Positions 1-7,304 are shown, counted from the first letter of the stretch. The stretch: DNA of 13,138 nucleotides from Gammaproteobacteria bacterium (GCA_015232955.1 JADFYS010000025.1:1-13138), one strand, 5' to 3'. Notes: generated from the letters alone by a model not told the origin. Numbers and translations are program-made.

Positions 1-203
1 ATCTCGTTCACCATCAGACCCTGCATGCCGGATTTAAACAGGGGCTGTCTCGTTTTCTGATGGACTATAAGCGCGAAAAAGTGAGCGCCAGCGATCTCTC
101 TGAGATGATGATGAGCTGGCTGATGAACCACATCCTCATCGAAGATAAGAAATATATCGAGATGGTGGATGAGGACGAATATGACCTCCCTTTTGAGCAG
201 TAG
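1..203 (+). CDS. Hemerythrin-domain protein, C-terminal fragment (5' end outside window)
   Basis: The reading frame is open from the window edge (first whole codon at 3) to TAG at 201-203 and gives 66 residues. The fragment carries the last two helices of a hemerythrin four-helix bundle. An HxxxH pair (His4, His8 of the fragment) is followed by a Phe/Tyr-rich helix and then the signature WLMNHILIEDKKY, where His43 and Asp48 form the HxxxxD ligand pair. Hemerythrins bind O2 at a non-haem diiron site and serve in oxygen sensing, storage or delivery. Because the N-terminus is missing, I cannot tell a stand-alone bacteriohemerythrin (about 130-150 residues) from the C-terminal domain of a chemoreceptor or cyclase. 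The acidic tail after the last helix (VDEDEYDLPFEQ) is somewhat longer than usual. The gene converges with the lipoprotein gene at 392-1981, and a repeat copy lies between them. Confidence 0.85.
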   Translation, partial: LVHHQTLHAGFKQGLSRFLMDYKREKVSASDLSEMMMSWLMNHILIEDKKYIEMVDEDEYDLPFEQ

Positions 204-225
204 TCATTACGCGATACTATGAATG

Positions 226-382
226 TGCCCAAGATCATGGAAACACTGCATTTCAGAGAGTCGAGAAGCGTGGCGATTCAAGGCTGAAGCCATATGAATA
301 GTCATTCTATTCAAAGATTTCATAACGCTCGAGCGTCGCGCTTATCGGCTTTTTGAAACCAGCGTTTTCAGGGTTCTTGGAT
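226..382 (+). repeat. MITE-like dispersed repeat, copy A (internally deleted)
   Basis: This 157-bp non-coding element fills the convergent gap between the hemerythrin gene and the lipoprotein gene. Its left end (CCCAAGATCATGGAAAC) and the reverse complement of its right end (TCCAAGAACCCTGAAAACG) form imperfect terminal inverted repeats of about 30 bp. Inside is a perfect 6-bp stem, 5-nt loop hairpin GAATAGTCATTCTATTC at 296-312, which copy C shares exactly. Compared with copy B, about 50 bp are missing between the hairpin and the right arm, near 330. No open frame or transposase is present, so it would be a non-autonomous element if mobile. Confidence 0.8.
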
Positions 383-391
383 ATTTCTTCT

Positions 392-1981
392 TTATGGGTT
401 TAGCAGCAGAGCCATACCTATCCCGGAAGATGGTTCTCCCCAATCCTGATTGTCGAAACCACCCAGATTCATGTACATCACCTGATGGTTAAGATCTTTA
501 TCAGCAACATGGATCACATGGTCACCTAGCCCTCTCTCTTCTGCAGCAGTGAGCAATGTTCCATCTGCCCAGAGGAAATTAACATCACGAGCTGCGGTCT
601 CGCTCTCAATCTCTGTGGGGGTGACCTTACCATCAATCCCGGCATCAATGTAGACCATTCGCAGAGGCTTCTCATCGCGACTAAAGGTGCCCTGGCTGTC
701 CGCCTCATATTCGTAGTAGAATTTATAACGATCACCACCAAGATGAACGATCACCGGACCATGGCCGTAGCGAACCAGAGGCTTGGCACAACCATCTTCC
801 TCTGCAACTTGCCACTGATTGTTACCCATGTAGTTAGCCAGAAACAGCCCGTTGTCGGTCTGTCCACAGCTATCAGCACCGGTGATCACCATAAAGGTAC
901 CTTCGCTTTCGTCCCAAATAACCGATTGCAGCATCGGGTAACCGATCTTAAATTGGCGGGCATGTGTCAGCGGAGAGCCTAAAGGTTGATCTCCATCAAC
1001 TCCGAGAAGTAACTGTGAGGCGCAACTACCTCCAGCTGCAAACTCGGCCCCTTCACATTTAGAAGAGTTCAGATCCTGATCGAAATCGAGGCCGAGATAA
1101 CCGTCTTGGGAATCAAGATAGTAGATGCGGGTAGCGGCATTGAGATCCGCTACCGTCGCAGCGTTAAAATAGAGCCGAACTACTCCAGAAATCTGAGGTA
1201 TTAACTGAAAGGCTTCAATGGAATAGGGCGAGTCGCCTGTTGCGCACGCTAGGTTATTCTGGCTACTGTCGGTGCAGGGATCCCCCAGACCCGACCCTGT
1301 GACATTAAAGTGGGTTAGATCCGCTGCGGCCGCTCCGGAACTTGAACTTTCCGCAATACGGATACCACCTTTCCACTCACTACTACCCCTAGGGTGGAAG
1401 TAGAGCAGGGTTACATTGTCCGGACTACCGGCATGACTTTCATACTGGTACACATACGATAACGCTGAGCCATGGTCAACGACATGAGTCGCTGTATCAT
1501 AACTGTTCCCGCCATGGACCTGCCAAAACTCCTCCGCAGTGGTAGCTGTGGCTGCATCGCCTACAGTCACTTTTGTGGAGCAGCTATCGTCAGAACAGGT
1601 GAATAGAGTCAGGGTGTAGGTGGTGGCAGACTTTAGATTACTCCAGCTATATTCACTGGTAGTAGATGCAAGAGGACCGACCATAGTCTCATTGCTGCCC
1701 TCTACCATTTTAAGAAAGAGAGGAACTGCAGAGTTAGGTGGTTGCCAGCTGGCCAGGAGCTGGGTAGAGGATGCAAAGTCTGAGTCTCCTACCCGCTGAA
1801 TATTCACCTGAGTGAGAGTTAACTGTGTGGTGTAATCTGACCCAGTTGAAGAATTACTCTCGTCTGGCGTCAATGAGGTGGTTGTCTCCTCCGGTGAGGG
1901 GCTAGAGCTGCTATCAGAGCCACCGCATGCGGCTAGTGTAATCAATAGAGTGGTTGTAGCTATCAAATTCCTGATAATCAT
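392..1981 (-). CDS. Cysteine-rich lipoprotein with FN3-like domain, function unknown
   Basis: A 529-residue protein that begins with a lipoprotein signal peptide: hydrophobic stretch then LITLAAC, Cys19 being lipidated. A Ser/Thr/Pro/Glu-rich linker (about 20-50) follows. Residues 52-150 look like a fibronectin type III fold (a LASWQPP strand, then the ATTYTLTLFTC strand). The larger remainder is rich in beta-strand and aromatic residues and could be a beta-propeller like the neighbouring lipoprotein, but I recognise no catalytic motif. Beyond Cys19, eight cysteines occur in close pairs (for example TCSDDSC and SKCEGAEFAAGGSC), which suggests four disulfides in an exported protein. The ATG has a good AAAGGAG site. 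The gene starts 36 bp after the stop of 2018-3088, so the two are probably co-transcribed. The stop lies 10 bp from repeat copy A. Confidence 0.75.
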   Translation of the reverse strand: MIIRNLIATTTLLITLAACGGSDSSSSPSPEETTTSLTPDESNSSTGSDYTTQLTLTQVNIQRVGDSDFASSTQLLASWQPPNSAVPLFLKMVEGSNETMVGPLASTTSEYSWSNLKSATTYTLTLFTCSDDSCSTKVTVGDAATATTAEEFWQVHGGNSYDTATHVVDHGSALSYVYQYESHAGSPDNVTLLYFHPRGSSEWKGGIRIAESSSSGAAAADLTHFNVTGSGLGDPCTDSSQNNLACATGDSPYSIEAFQLIPQISGVVRLYFNAATVADLNAATRIYYLDSQDGYLGLDFDQDLNSSKCEGAEFAAGGSCASQLLLGVDGDQPLGSPLTHARQFKIGYPMLQSVIWDESEGTFMVITGADSCGQTDNGLFLANYMGNNQWQVAEEDGCAKPLVRYGHGPVIVHLGGDRYKFYYEYEADSQGTFSRDEKPLRMVYIDAGIDGKVTPTEIESETAARDVNFLWADGTLLTAAEERGLGDHVIHVADKDLNHQVMYMNLGGFDNQDWGEPSSGIGMALLLNP

Positions 1982-2017
1982 CGATTACTCCTTTATCACT
2001 GTATCTTTATTATTCAT

Positions 2018-3088
2018 TTACTTAGTGGGTACTAGCAGCCGATAACGACCGTTGAGATAGATTGCTCCGGGATCCTTACCTGATGGGATATTGGTACGAC
2101 TGAAACCATCCCAACTGACTCCACCGTCGGCACTACGGTTGTACCAGAGATAATTGCCCTGGACGAGATTGGTCTCACTGCCATAGAAACGGATAGCTCC
2201 CGATGCATCAGGAATAGCGTTGCCGGTCCAGTTATGGTTATTGTCTGAAGGGGTCTTCTCCATTGCAATAAAGGTGTATCCATCTGTGGAAGTCGCGTGG
2301 TGGGCACCGTCTTGAGGAGCTCCCGATGGAGCGAAGTAGTGCCACACCCCCTGATGTACCACTATTGCAGGGTCTATCACCTCTTTATCATCGGCACAAA
2401 AACGACTCCCCTCGTAGATATAATTTAGGCCATCATTAGAGTAGGCAGAGTGGGTGCAGGTATTCTCGGTTAACTTACCATTGGGATCATCACTCAAAGA
2501 GAAGAAGAGTCTCCACCAGTGGCTCAGTGTGTCATAGACGATAGTGGGATCAAAGGGGCGGGAGTGGTTCTCGGGCATACCACTAAGACTGATAAACTTG
2601 ATATCTCCCCAGTTGACTCCCCCATCGTGGGATAGCCGTACCCCGATTTTATCCCATACTGAGCTATCCTCTCTATTGGCAAAGGCTTGGGTGGCAACGA
2701 AAACTCTTCCCTCGCCGTCAGTGGCGATACTTGGGACATCTGCACAGTATTGAAAGAGTTCTCCCTGAGTAAAGCTGAGACCATCCTCACTCTCCCACCA
2801 GTATAGGTCGTACTCCCATGGTCCATCTCCATCAACGCTCTGGCAGCTACTGTCATCAGGATCTGTTGTGACGATGTCACCGCTCTGAAGAGAGGGTGCG
2901 ATATCTTCTCCAGTTAAGGGGGGTTCGACAAAATCTGCTTCATCACTAACAATCGTATCTGCGGTGGTGATGAGGCTATCGTCGGCAACAGGCTCACTCT
3001 TATCTTCGCCCTCCCCATCCGAACCACATCCGCTCAACAGTATCAGTATAGTTGCAAGGGGTGGTAATAATCTATTTAGTTTAAACAT
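2018..3088 (-). CDS. Lipoprotein with Asp-box (sialidase-like) beta-propeller
   Basis: A 356-residue lipoprotein. The signal peptide ends in ILLSGC with Cys21 as the lipid site, and an acidic linker (about 22-75) leads to the globular part. Two Asp-box motifs, SHDGGVNW (153-160) and SADGGVSW (319-326), match the SxDxGxxW consensus of BNR/sialidase-type propeller blades. RPFDPTIV and VIDPAIV resemble the strand turns of five-bladed glycosidase folds (GH43/GH33-like). I see no full set of sialidase arginines, so binding or a divergent hydrolase activity are both open. The protein would sit on the periplasmic or outer surface. Its ATG follows AAGGTG. It is 36 bp upstream of the second lipoprotein gene in the same direction and 125 bp downstream of the moxR-like gene. 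Confidence 0.78.
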   Translation of the reverse strand: MFKLNRLLPPLATILILLSGCGSDGEGEDKSEPVADDSLITTADTIVSDEADFVEPPLTGEDIAPSLQSGDIVTTDPDDSSCQSVDGDGPWEYDLYWWESEDGLSFTQGELFQYCADVPSIATDGEGRVFVATQAFANREDSSVWDKIGVRLSHDGGVNWGDIKFISLSGMPENHSRPFDPTIVYDTLSHWWRLFFSLSDDPNGKLTENTCTHSAYSNDGLNYIYEGSRFCADDKEVIDPAIVVHQGVWHYFAPSGAPQDGAHHATSTDGYTFIAMEKTPSDNNHNWTGNAIPDASGAIRFYGSETNLVQGNYLWYNRSADGGVSWDGFSRTNIPSGKDPGAIYLNGRYRLLVPTK

Positions 3089-3213
3089 TTGATCACACCT
3101 TATAGCGCCATAAAATAATCATGATGGTCTCTTTCCTCTGCCGGTTAAGGGATCAATGTCATTAAGTTAAGGGTGGGGATATCCCTTCGCGGTCACTATC
3201 TTAATAGCATTGG
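3089..3213. other. Intergenic spacer with short repeated motif and palindrome
   Basis: This 125-bp gap between the MoxR gene and the propeller lipoprotein holds the 12-mer GGTTAAGGGATC at 3143-3154, which recurs at 3212-3223 over the MoxR stop codon. It also holds a perfect 10-bp palindrome GGGATATCCC (3176-3185), nested in a weaker AAGGG/CCCTT inverted repeat (3169-3187). No U-tract follows on the minus strand, so it is not a clear terminator. A lipoprotein promoter may lie here, but I see no convincing -35/-10 pair. Confidence 0.4.
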
Positions 3214-4140
3214 TTAAGGGATCGCCAGCTCAAGCAGTGGTGTGATGACTGAGCCACCACTCTCCTCTCCCTCATAACGACTCAGGCGGCGCAGGCGGTG
3301 TCCGGCAACCGCTGGTAGAATCGCCTGCACATCATCGGGACGCACATACTCTCGCTGCTCTAGCAGTGCCCAGGCACGGGCAGCATTCAGAATCGACAGG
3401 GCGGCACGAGGAGAGAGGCCGCTGCGGTAGAGTCCACTCTGACGGGTAAAGGTGACTATGGTCATTACATAATCGATGAGGGCGCTGGTCACCTTCACCG
3501 CTCGCACCTCTCGCTGAAGCTGGAGTAGATCCTCTCCACTCAGCTCTGGTTTCAACGCTGCCAGCATCTCTCGACGATCATTGCCGAGAAGAAGATCGCG
3601 CTCGGCAGCAGCAGAGGGGTAGCCGAGAGAGATCACCATCAAAAAGCGATCTAGCTGTGACTCCGGAAGGGCGTAGGTACCGATCTGTTCACTTGGATTC
3701 TGGGTGGCAATGACAAAAAAGGGTTGAGGCAAGGGATGGCTCGTCCCCTCGATCGAGACCTGGTACTCCTCCATCGCTTCGAGAAGGGCGCTCTGGGTCT
3801 TGGGATTAGCGCGGTTGATCTCATCCGCGAGAATTACTTGAGAAAAGATAGGGCCTGGATGAAAACGGAACTGCTCGCGCTCTTTCTCATAGATGGTGGC
3901 ACCGAGAATATCTGAAGGGAGGAGATCCGAGGTGAACTGCACCCGGTTAAACTCCAGACCAAGGGCGTGGGCAATGGCGTGGGAGAGTGTGGTCTTGCCG
4001 ACCCCCGGTAGGTCCTCAATCAACAGGTGTCCCCGAGCAAGAAGGGCGGTGACTCCTAGCTTAATCTGCACCTCTTTGCCGAGAATAATGGTATTAATGG
4101 CCGCAACCGAGCGGTGTAATCTGGCGGTGATCTTCTCCAA
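3214..4140 (-). CDS. MoxR-family AAA+ ATPase
   Basis: A 308-residue cytoplasmic ATPase of the MoxR branch of AAA+ proteins, which act as chaperones that mature or activate protein complexes. Walker A is LPGVGKTT (44-51), preceded by the family's GHLLIED strand. Walker B is VILADE (102-107) followed by the hallmark INRANPKTQSALLEAMEE. Sensor 1 is in FFVIATQNP, and PLPESQLDRF-type residues (ALPESQLDRFLM) carry the arginine finger region. A C-terminal lid domain has GLSPRAALSILNAARAWA. The length is normal for the family. The start used is TTG with only a distant GGAAAA as possible ribosome site, so the first codons are uncertain. MoxR genes usually precede DUF58 and VWA-domain genes. Here no such partner follows, and the gene instead closes an SH3-M48-MoxR operon, 29 bp after the protease gene. 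Confidence 0.93.
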   Translation of the reverse strand: MEKITARLHRSVAAINTIILGKEVQIKLGVTALLARGHLLIEDLPGVGKTTLSHAIAHALGLEFNRVQFTSDLLPSDILGATIYEKEREQFRFHPGPIFSQVILADEINRANPKTQSALLEAMEEYQVSIEGTSHPLPQPFFVIATQNPSEQIGTYALPESQLDRFLMVISLGYPSAAAERDLLLGNDRREMLAALKPELSGEDLLQLQREVRAVKVTSALIDYVMTIVTFTRQSGLYRSGLSPRAALSILNAARAWALLEQREYVRPDDVQAILPAVAGHRLRRLSRYEGEESGGSVITPLLELAIP

Positions 4141-4169
4141 TGGTTTCGTTTTCCGAATTGGGGTTGAGG

Positions 4170-5072
4170 TTAAGGGAGGAGGTGTTCCTGAAAACGGCGG
4201 TCACGAATCGCCTGCTGCCCCAGCCCACTCTGACTGTTCACTGCCAACTGTCGCTTCAGCCCCTGAAGGCGCTGTGTTGCTGAGGGGTGGGTGGCGTAGA
4301 AACCGCCCCTCCCCGACTGCTGCTCCAGCTGTTGCAGAAATGTACTCAACCCCTGGCTGTTGTAACCCGAACGGTGAAGGGTAGCCAGCGCCTCCCGATC
4401 CGCATCCAGCTCTTGCTCACGCGAATAACCGGAGATGACCAGCTGTTGAATGATGTCATCGACGGATGTGGCGAAGACGGAAGTGAGCTTATTGAGCTGC
4501 TCAAGGCGATCTTGCTGCCCGTTTTTGGTTAAGGCTCGCTCGCCAATGAGGGTAAAGGCTTGGGTGAGATTCGATTTCTGGATCGCCTTCAGGCCGTGAC
4601 GGAGGGTGACATGGGCAATCTCGTGGGCGAGAACTGCCGCCAGTTGATCCTCCGTCTTTATCTGGCGATAGAGACCGGTAGAGATGAGGATAAAACCGCC
4701 GGGTGCAGAAAAGGCGTTCACCTCGTCAGCAGCAAAGAGCTGAAAGTGGTAGCCGGCAAAGGTTTCGGGGCGGCGCGAATAGAGCGCAAGATAGCCGCCA
4801 ACGCGATCGAGATACTCCTGAATCGAACTGTTGTAGACCGGCTTGTAGTCGCGCAGGATACGGGCAGTGACGGAGCGTCCGATGTAATACTCCTCTTCAA
4901 GCGTAAGGTCGCTCACCCCTTTTCGCAGCGAGTGGAAGATCTCTCCCCCGTCATGCAGGGTCTCACTGACCCGGCTGAGATCGATATGGCGCAGATCTTC
5001 GAAAGAGAAGGCACCAACAGCGCGCGGGATCAAAATGGAGAGAAGGACGAGCCAGATAGTGAGATGGGGCAT
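4170..5072 (-). CDS. Exported M48-family zinc metalloprotease (BepA/LoiP type)
   Basis: A 300-residue protein with a cleavable signal peptide (1-21, ending RAVGA) and a single M48 peptidase domain. The zinc site is HEIAH (150-154) within the longer LAAVLAHEIAHVTLRHG, with Glu221 in SREQELDADREA as the probable third ligand. The substrate-side segment NAFSAPGGFILISTGL (119-134) is typical of periplasmic M48 enzymes. The C-terminal THPS motif followed by RLQGL is also common in this group. There is no TPR region as in E. coli BepA (about 487 residues), so it is closer in size to LoiP/YggG-type proteases that degrade misassembled outer-membrane or periplasmic proteins. The ribosome site AAGGGAG overlaps the stop of the SH3 gene 14 bp upstream, which points to translational coupling. 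Confidence 0.92.
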   Translation of the reverse strand: MPHLTIWLVLLSILIPRAVGAFSFEDLRHIDLSRVSETLHDGGEIFHSLRKGVSDLTLEEEYYIGRSVTARILRDYKPVYNSSIQEYLDRVGGYLALYSRRPETFAGYHFQLFAADEVNAFSAPGGFILISTGLYRQIKTEDQLAAVLAHEIAHVTLRHGLKAIQKSNLTQAFTLIGERALTKNGQQDRLEQLNKLTSVFATSVDDIIQQLVISGYSREQELDADREALATLHRSGYNSQGLSTFLQQLEQQSGRGGFYATHPSATQRLQGLKRQLAVNSQSGLGQQAIRDRRFQEHLLP

Positions 5073-5086
5073 GGTACGGGTCTCCC

Positions 5087-5602
5087 TTATTGCGTATTGC
5101 GCGGTTTGAGCAGACCCTCACGGGCAAATTGGGCAATCGCCTCTGGCGAGGCCGTTTGCTGCTCAAGCCGGTCTACTGCGCTAAAGTCATCTTTGGGACT
5201 CTTTTTACGATACTCCTGTTCAACCCCTTCATTAAACCCTTTACCGGCAAGGGAGATCTCGTCCTCATCAAACCGTTTCTCCTTCTCTTTATCACCGCTG
5301 ACGAGAGAGATGACAGAGGTTAACTGGTCTTGGGAGTGGCGGTCGCGACTTTTGACCGCACTGCTGTGAATCCACCCATTTTTTCCCTCAAAACGGACCT
5401 CAAACCACCCCTTCATCTCACTCTCCTGTTGTAGTCGCTGCAGATAGTCGACAGTAACGATGGTTGGGGCAAAAAATTGCGGCTTGGTTCGAATTGCGCT
5501 CTTTTTGACCACAACCACCACCTCCTCAGCCGCTGCGGGTAGTGCCAGCAAGAGGAGAATCAGTAGCAATAGAGGTGTGAAATGGAAGCGGCTGGTAGTC
5601 AT
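5087..5602 (-). CDS. Exported SH3-domain protein
   Basis: Read from ATG at 5602 this is a 171-residue protein with a clear signal peptide: MTTSRFHF, a poly-Leu core, then LPAAA before EE. Residues 27-82 form a bacterial SH3 domain (VKKSAIRTKPQFFAPTIVTVDYLQRLQQ, then GWFEVRFEGKNGWIHSSAV). SH3 domains of this kind often bind peptidoglycan or cell-envelope proteins. The C-terminal half is charged, with no known fold. An ATG at 5665 in the same frame would add 21 residues before the signal peptide. I prefer 5602 because signal peptides sit at the N-terminus, although neither start has a good Shine-Dalgarno site. The gene heads an operon with the M48 protease and MoxR ATPase, which suggests that the three act together at the envelope. 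Confidence 0.8.
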   Translation of the reverse strand: MTTSRFHFTPLLLLILLLLALPAAAEEVVVVVKKSAIRTKPQFFAPTIVTVDYLQRLQQESEMKGWFEVRFEGKNGWIHSSAVKSRDRHSQDQLTSVISLVSGDKEKEKRFDEDEISLAGKGFNEGVEQEYRKKSPKDDFSAVDRLEQQTASPEAIAQFAREGLLKPRNTQ

Positions 5603-5703
5603 GGAGGTTCTCGGACTGTGGCGTATAGAGAGAGCATTATTTACCAAGATGGGTAAAAGTGCCATCCCAATCTGAACTGGGCGATTACCAGTCAGCTACG
5701 ACC
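5603..5703 (-). promoter_or_regulatory. Leader region of the SH3-M48-MoxR operon with two hairpins
   Basis: Two inverted repeats lie between the preferred SH3 start and repeat copy B. One is TTTACC/GGTAAA at 5640-5645 and 5652-5657, a 6-bp stem with a 6-nt loop. The other is CTGAACTGG/CCAGTCAG at 5672-5695, an 8-bp stem with one bulged A. Neither is followed by a U-tract on the minus strand. They may be leader structure. The first would fall inside the coding sequence if translation began at 5665 instead. Confidence 0.35.
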
Positions 5704-5911
5704 ATACCCAAGAAATCTGAAAACGCTGGTTTCAGAAAGCCGATAAGCGAGACTCTTCTCAGCTCTGGCTCCTGCTTCGCACTACCTCCTGCATCCTTGC
5801 AGTCGTGCACTGTGAAGCCTTTGAATAGAGCGACTATTCATGTGACTTCATGCCTTGAGTCGCCACTCTATTCGCTTACCTCGAAGTTTAGTGTTTTCAG
5901 CTGTCTGGAGA
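5704..5911 (-). repeat. MITE-like dispersed repeat, copy B (full length)
   Basis: About 208 bp of non-coding DNA in inverted orientation to copies A and C. The end at 5704 reads ATACCCAAGAAATCTGAAAA, and the other end (near 5911) carries a degraded version of it. The internal hairpin GAATAGAGCGACTATTC is at 5823-5839. A longer inverted pair, 5823-5835 with 5858-5873, could form an alternative stem. It retains the segment (about 5752-5812) that copy A lacks. Its right end lies 12 bp past the stop codon of the DUF1566 lipoprotein gene. The 320 bp without a gene (5603-5922) consist of this element and the leader hairpins. Confidence 0.8.
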
Positions 5912-5922
5912 AGATGATGTCA

Positions 5923-6864
5923 TTAGGAAGAGTCTCGGACCAGACGCACATAGTGGAGATTACGGCTATCATCGACAGTGACCGAGCCGTTATAAAAATT
6001 GACCCCCCACCCCTCATCCGAGGTATAAGAGTTTTGCGGGGAGCTCCAATAGTACGCCTCCTTACCCGTCTGCACCTGGGGAAAATAGTTGGTGTCGATA
6101 GTGGGAGTGTTATGGTCAGCATTACACCCCGCTGCCTCCAACTCCCTCCGGGTTGGTCCGGAGCTACAGTAGATGAGTGTCGCAAGCTCATCCTGAGTGG
6201 GCATACGCCAGTCGTCAAATGAACAGGGGGCGACGCCATTGGCCTGCGCCAGCAGATTATTGATGCTCACCAGGGCATACTGATCATCCCGATCATGGAT
6301 AGAGCCATCGTTGCTCTTCACCTCCCACATCAGACGGTTCTGTTTATCCTCAACACAGACAAAATTGGTCGCGCCATCGGAAAGCGTAGAGCCATCACTA
6401 CCGATTTTTGCGTAGATATCTACCGGGGTAAAACTTCGCTGGCTGCTGGCGAGACTCTCTTGGTTGCCAATCACGGAGGTCATCACCAGATAGTAGTCAT
6501 AGCCGTTTGCCACCCCCCGAACCTCGAGAATCCCCTTCGTTTTTCCGGCACGAATTCCCACGGGATAATAGGTACCCCCCTCAAATTCAAGATAGTTGTA
6601 GGGCGTCAACACATCCACACTTAATTCCGGTTTGCGCGCAATATAGACCCGATACTCTGAGGCACCCTCCACCTTGTCCCAGGTAACCAACACCGAGCCA
6701 TCTCTCGGTTCAATTTGAATATTGGATGGGTAGTTCTGGCCGATCCCCTCATCTCTAACCGATGAAGTGGCCGGCTCCTCATCGGTGGTGCAGCCACCCA
6801 GCAGAGGAAGAGAGAAGAGTAGCAGTACCAGATAGAAACAGAGAAAGTGGTTTAATTTATCCAT
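5923..6864 (-). CDS. FN3 plus DUF1566 lipoprotein
   Basis: Read from the ATG at 6864 this is a 313-residue lipoprotein with the lipobox LLGGC (Cys25). Residues about 45-145 form a fibronectin type III domain (IQIEPRDGSVLVTWDKVEGASEYRVYIARK). Residues about 165-310 are a DUF1566 (Lcl C-terminal-like) domain. It has NRLMWEVKSNDG, then the conserved CSFDDWRMPTQDELATLI, EAYYWSSP and a terminal HYVRLVR. This domain is frequent in exported and surface proteins of Proteobacteria and has been linked to adhesion and collagen-like proteins, but no enzyme activity is known to me. A TTG two codons upstream (6870) is possible. No strong ribosome site precedes either start, and a GTCAT/ATGAC inverted repeat (6876-6896) lies just upstream. 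Repeat copy B follows its stop. Confidence 0.85.
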   Translation of the reverse strand: MDKLNHFLCFYLVLLLFSLPLLGGCTTDEEPATSSVRDEGIGQNYPSNIQIEPRDGSVLVTWDKVEGASEYRVYIARKPELSVDVLTPYNYLEFEGGTYYPVGIRAGKTKGILEVRGVANGYDYYLVMTSVIGNQESLASSQRSFTPVDIYAKIGSDGSTLSDGATNFVCVEDKQNRLMWEVKSNDGSIHDRDDQYALVSINNLLAQANGVAPCSFDDWRMPTQDELATLIYCSSGPTRRELEAAGCNADHNTPTIDTNYFPQVQTGKEAYYWSSPQNSYTSDEGWGVNFYNGSVTVDDSRNLHYVRLVRDSS

Positions 6865-6936
6865 GATCAAAAACCGTCATTTTCAGAAAAGATGACTAGG
6901 TTAAAAGCAGGTATCATGCCACCCAATAACGATTTC

Positions 6937-7209
6937 TCACTCTTTTTTGAGCTGAGCGCGCAGCGCCTCATCCGGCTCTACAACCGATATATGTTTCATT
7001 CCGATCGCATGAAACACCTGCAACATAAATGCTGCCGAAAAGCGGCCTCGATTGATCTTGCTTGAGAGGTTGGATTCACTCTCATCAATACCCAACCGCT
7101 GCAGACGCAGCGACAACTCACGGTAGGAGATCCCTTTTAATTTCAATGCTGATTTCAATAGGCGACAAGATTGTGCCGCCCACGCCTGCTGTATCTCTTG
7201 ATCATTCAC
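6937..7209 (-). CDS. DUF6471-family small protein (possible DNA-binding regulator)
   Basis: A 90-residue cytoplasmic protein starting with GTG, which has GGAGAG at good distance. The sequence matches my memory of the DUF6471 pattern: a first helix AWAAQSCRLLKSALKLKGISYRELSLRLQRLGI, then ESNLSSKINRGRFSAAFMLQVFHAIGM. The order 'YRELSLRLQ...SNLSSKINRGRF' reads like a helix-turn-helix of the lambda-repressor type, so DNA binding is plausible but not proven. It is divergent from the polyamine/PspA operon across 170 bp that contain a hairpin and the operon promoter, so it might regulate that operon. This is inference from position only. It ends 73 bp before the DUF1566 lipoprotein gene. Confidence 0.75.
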   Translation of the reverse strand: MNDQEIQQAWAAQSCRLLKSALKLKGISYRELSLRLQRLGIDESESNLSSKINRGRFSAAFMLQVFHAIGMKHISVVEPDEALRAQLKKE

Positions 7210-7279
7210 ACTCTCTCTCCAACGGCTGTTTCACACCAATCCTCTGAGTTTAACTGCAAACCAATTTCTCACTGAAATG

Positions 7280-7304
7280 GTAGCAGGAAAAGGGATGCTG
7301 CTAC
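7280..7304. promoter_or_regulatory. Inverted repeat in divergent intergenic region (candidate operator)
   Basis: GTAGCAG (7280-7286) and CTGCTAC (7298-7304) form a perfect 7-bp inverted repeat with an 11-bp spacer. It lies 40 bp upstream of the operon's -35 box and 71 bp from the DUF6471 start. The geometry would suit binding of a dimeric regulator or a hairpin. Neither is shown by the sequence alone. Confidence 0.35.

Noticed and set aside
3893..4384. Plus-strand open frame of 163 codons antisense to MoxR and M48
   Set aside because: Both strands cannot be explained equally: the minus strand encodes the Walker A region and the end of a protease, and the product here is composition-biased.
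4560..5369. Long open frame on the plus strand (269 codons) opposite the M48 and SH3 genes
   Set aside because: The minus-strand reading has a signal peptide, HEIAH zinc motif and SH3 domain, and the plus-strand product shows no family features.
5659..6222. Plus-strand open frame of 187 codons over repeat B and the DUF1566 gene end
   Set aside because: It crosses a non-coding repeat into the antisense of a clear DUF1566 domain, has no ribosome site and gives no recognisable protein.
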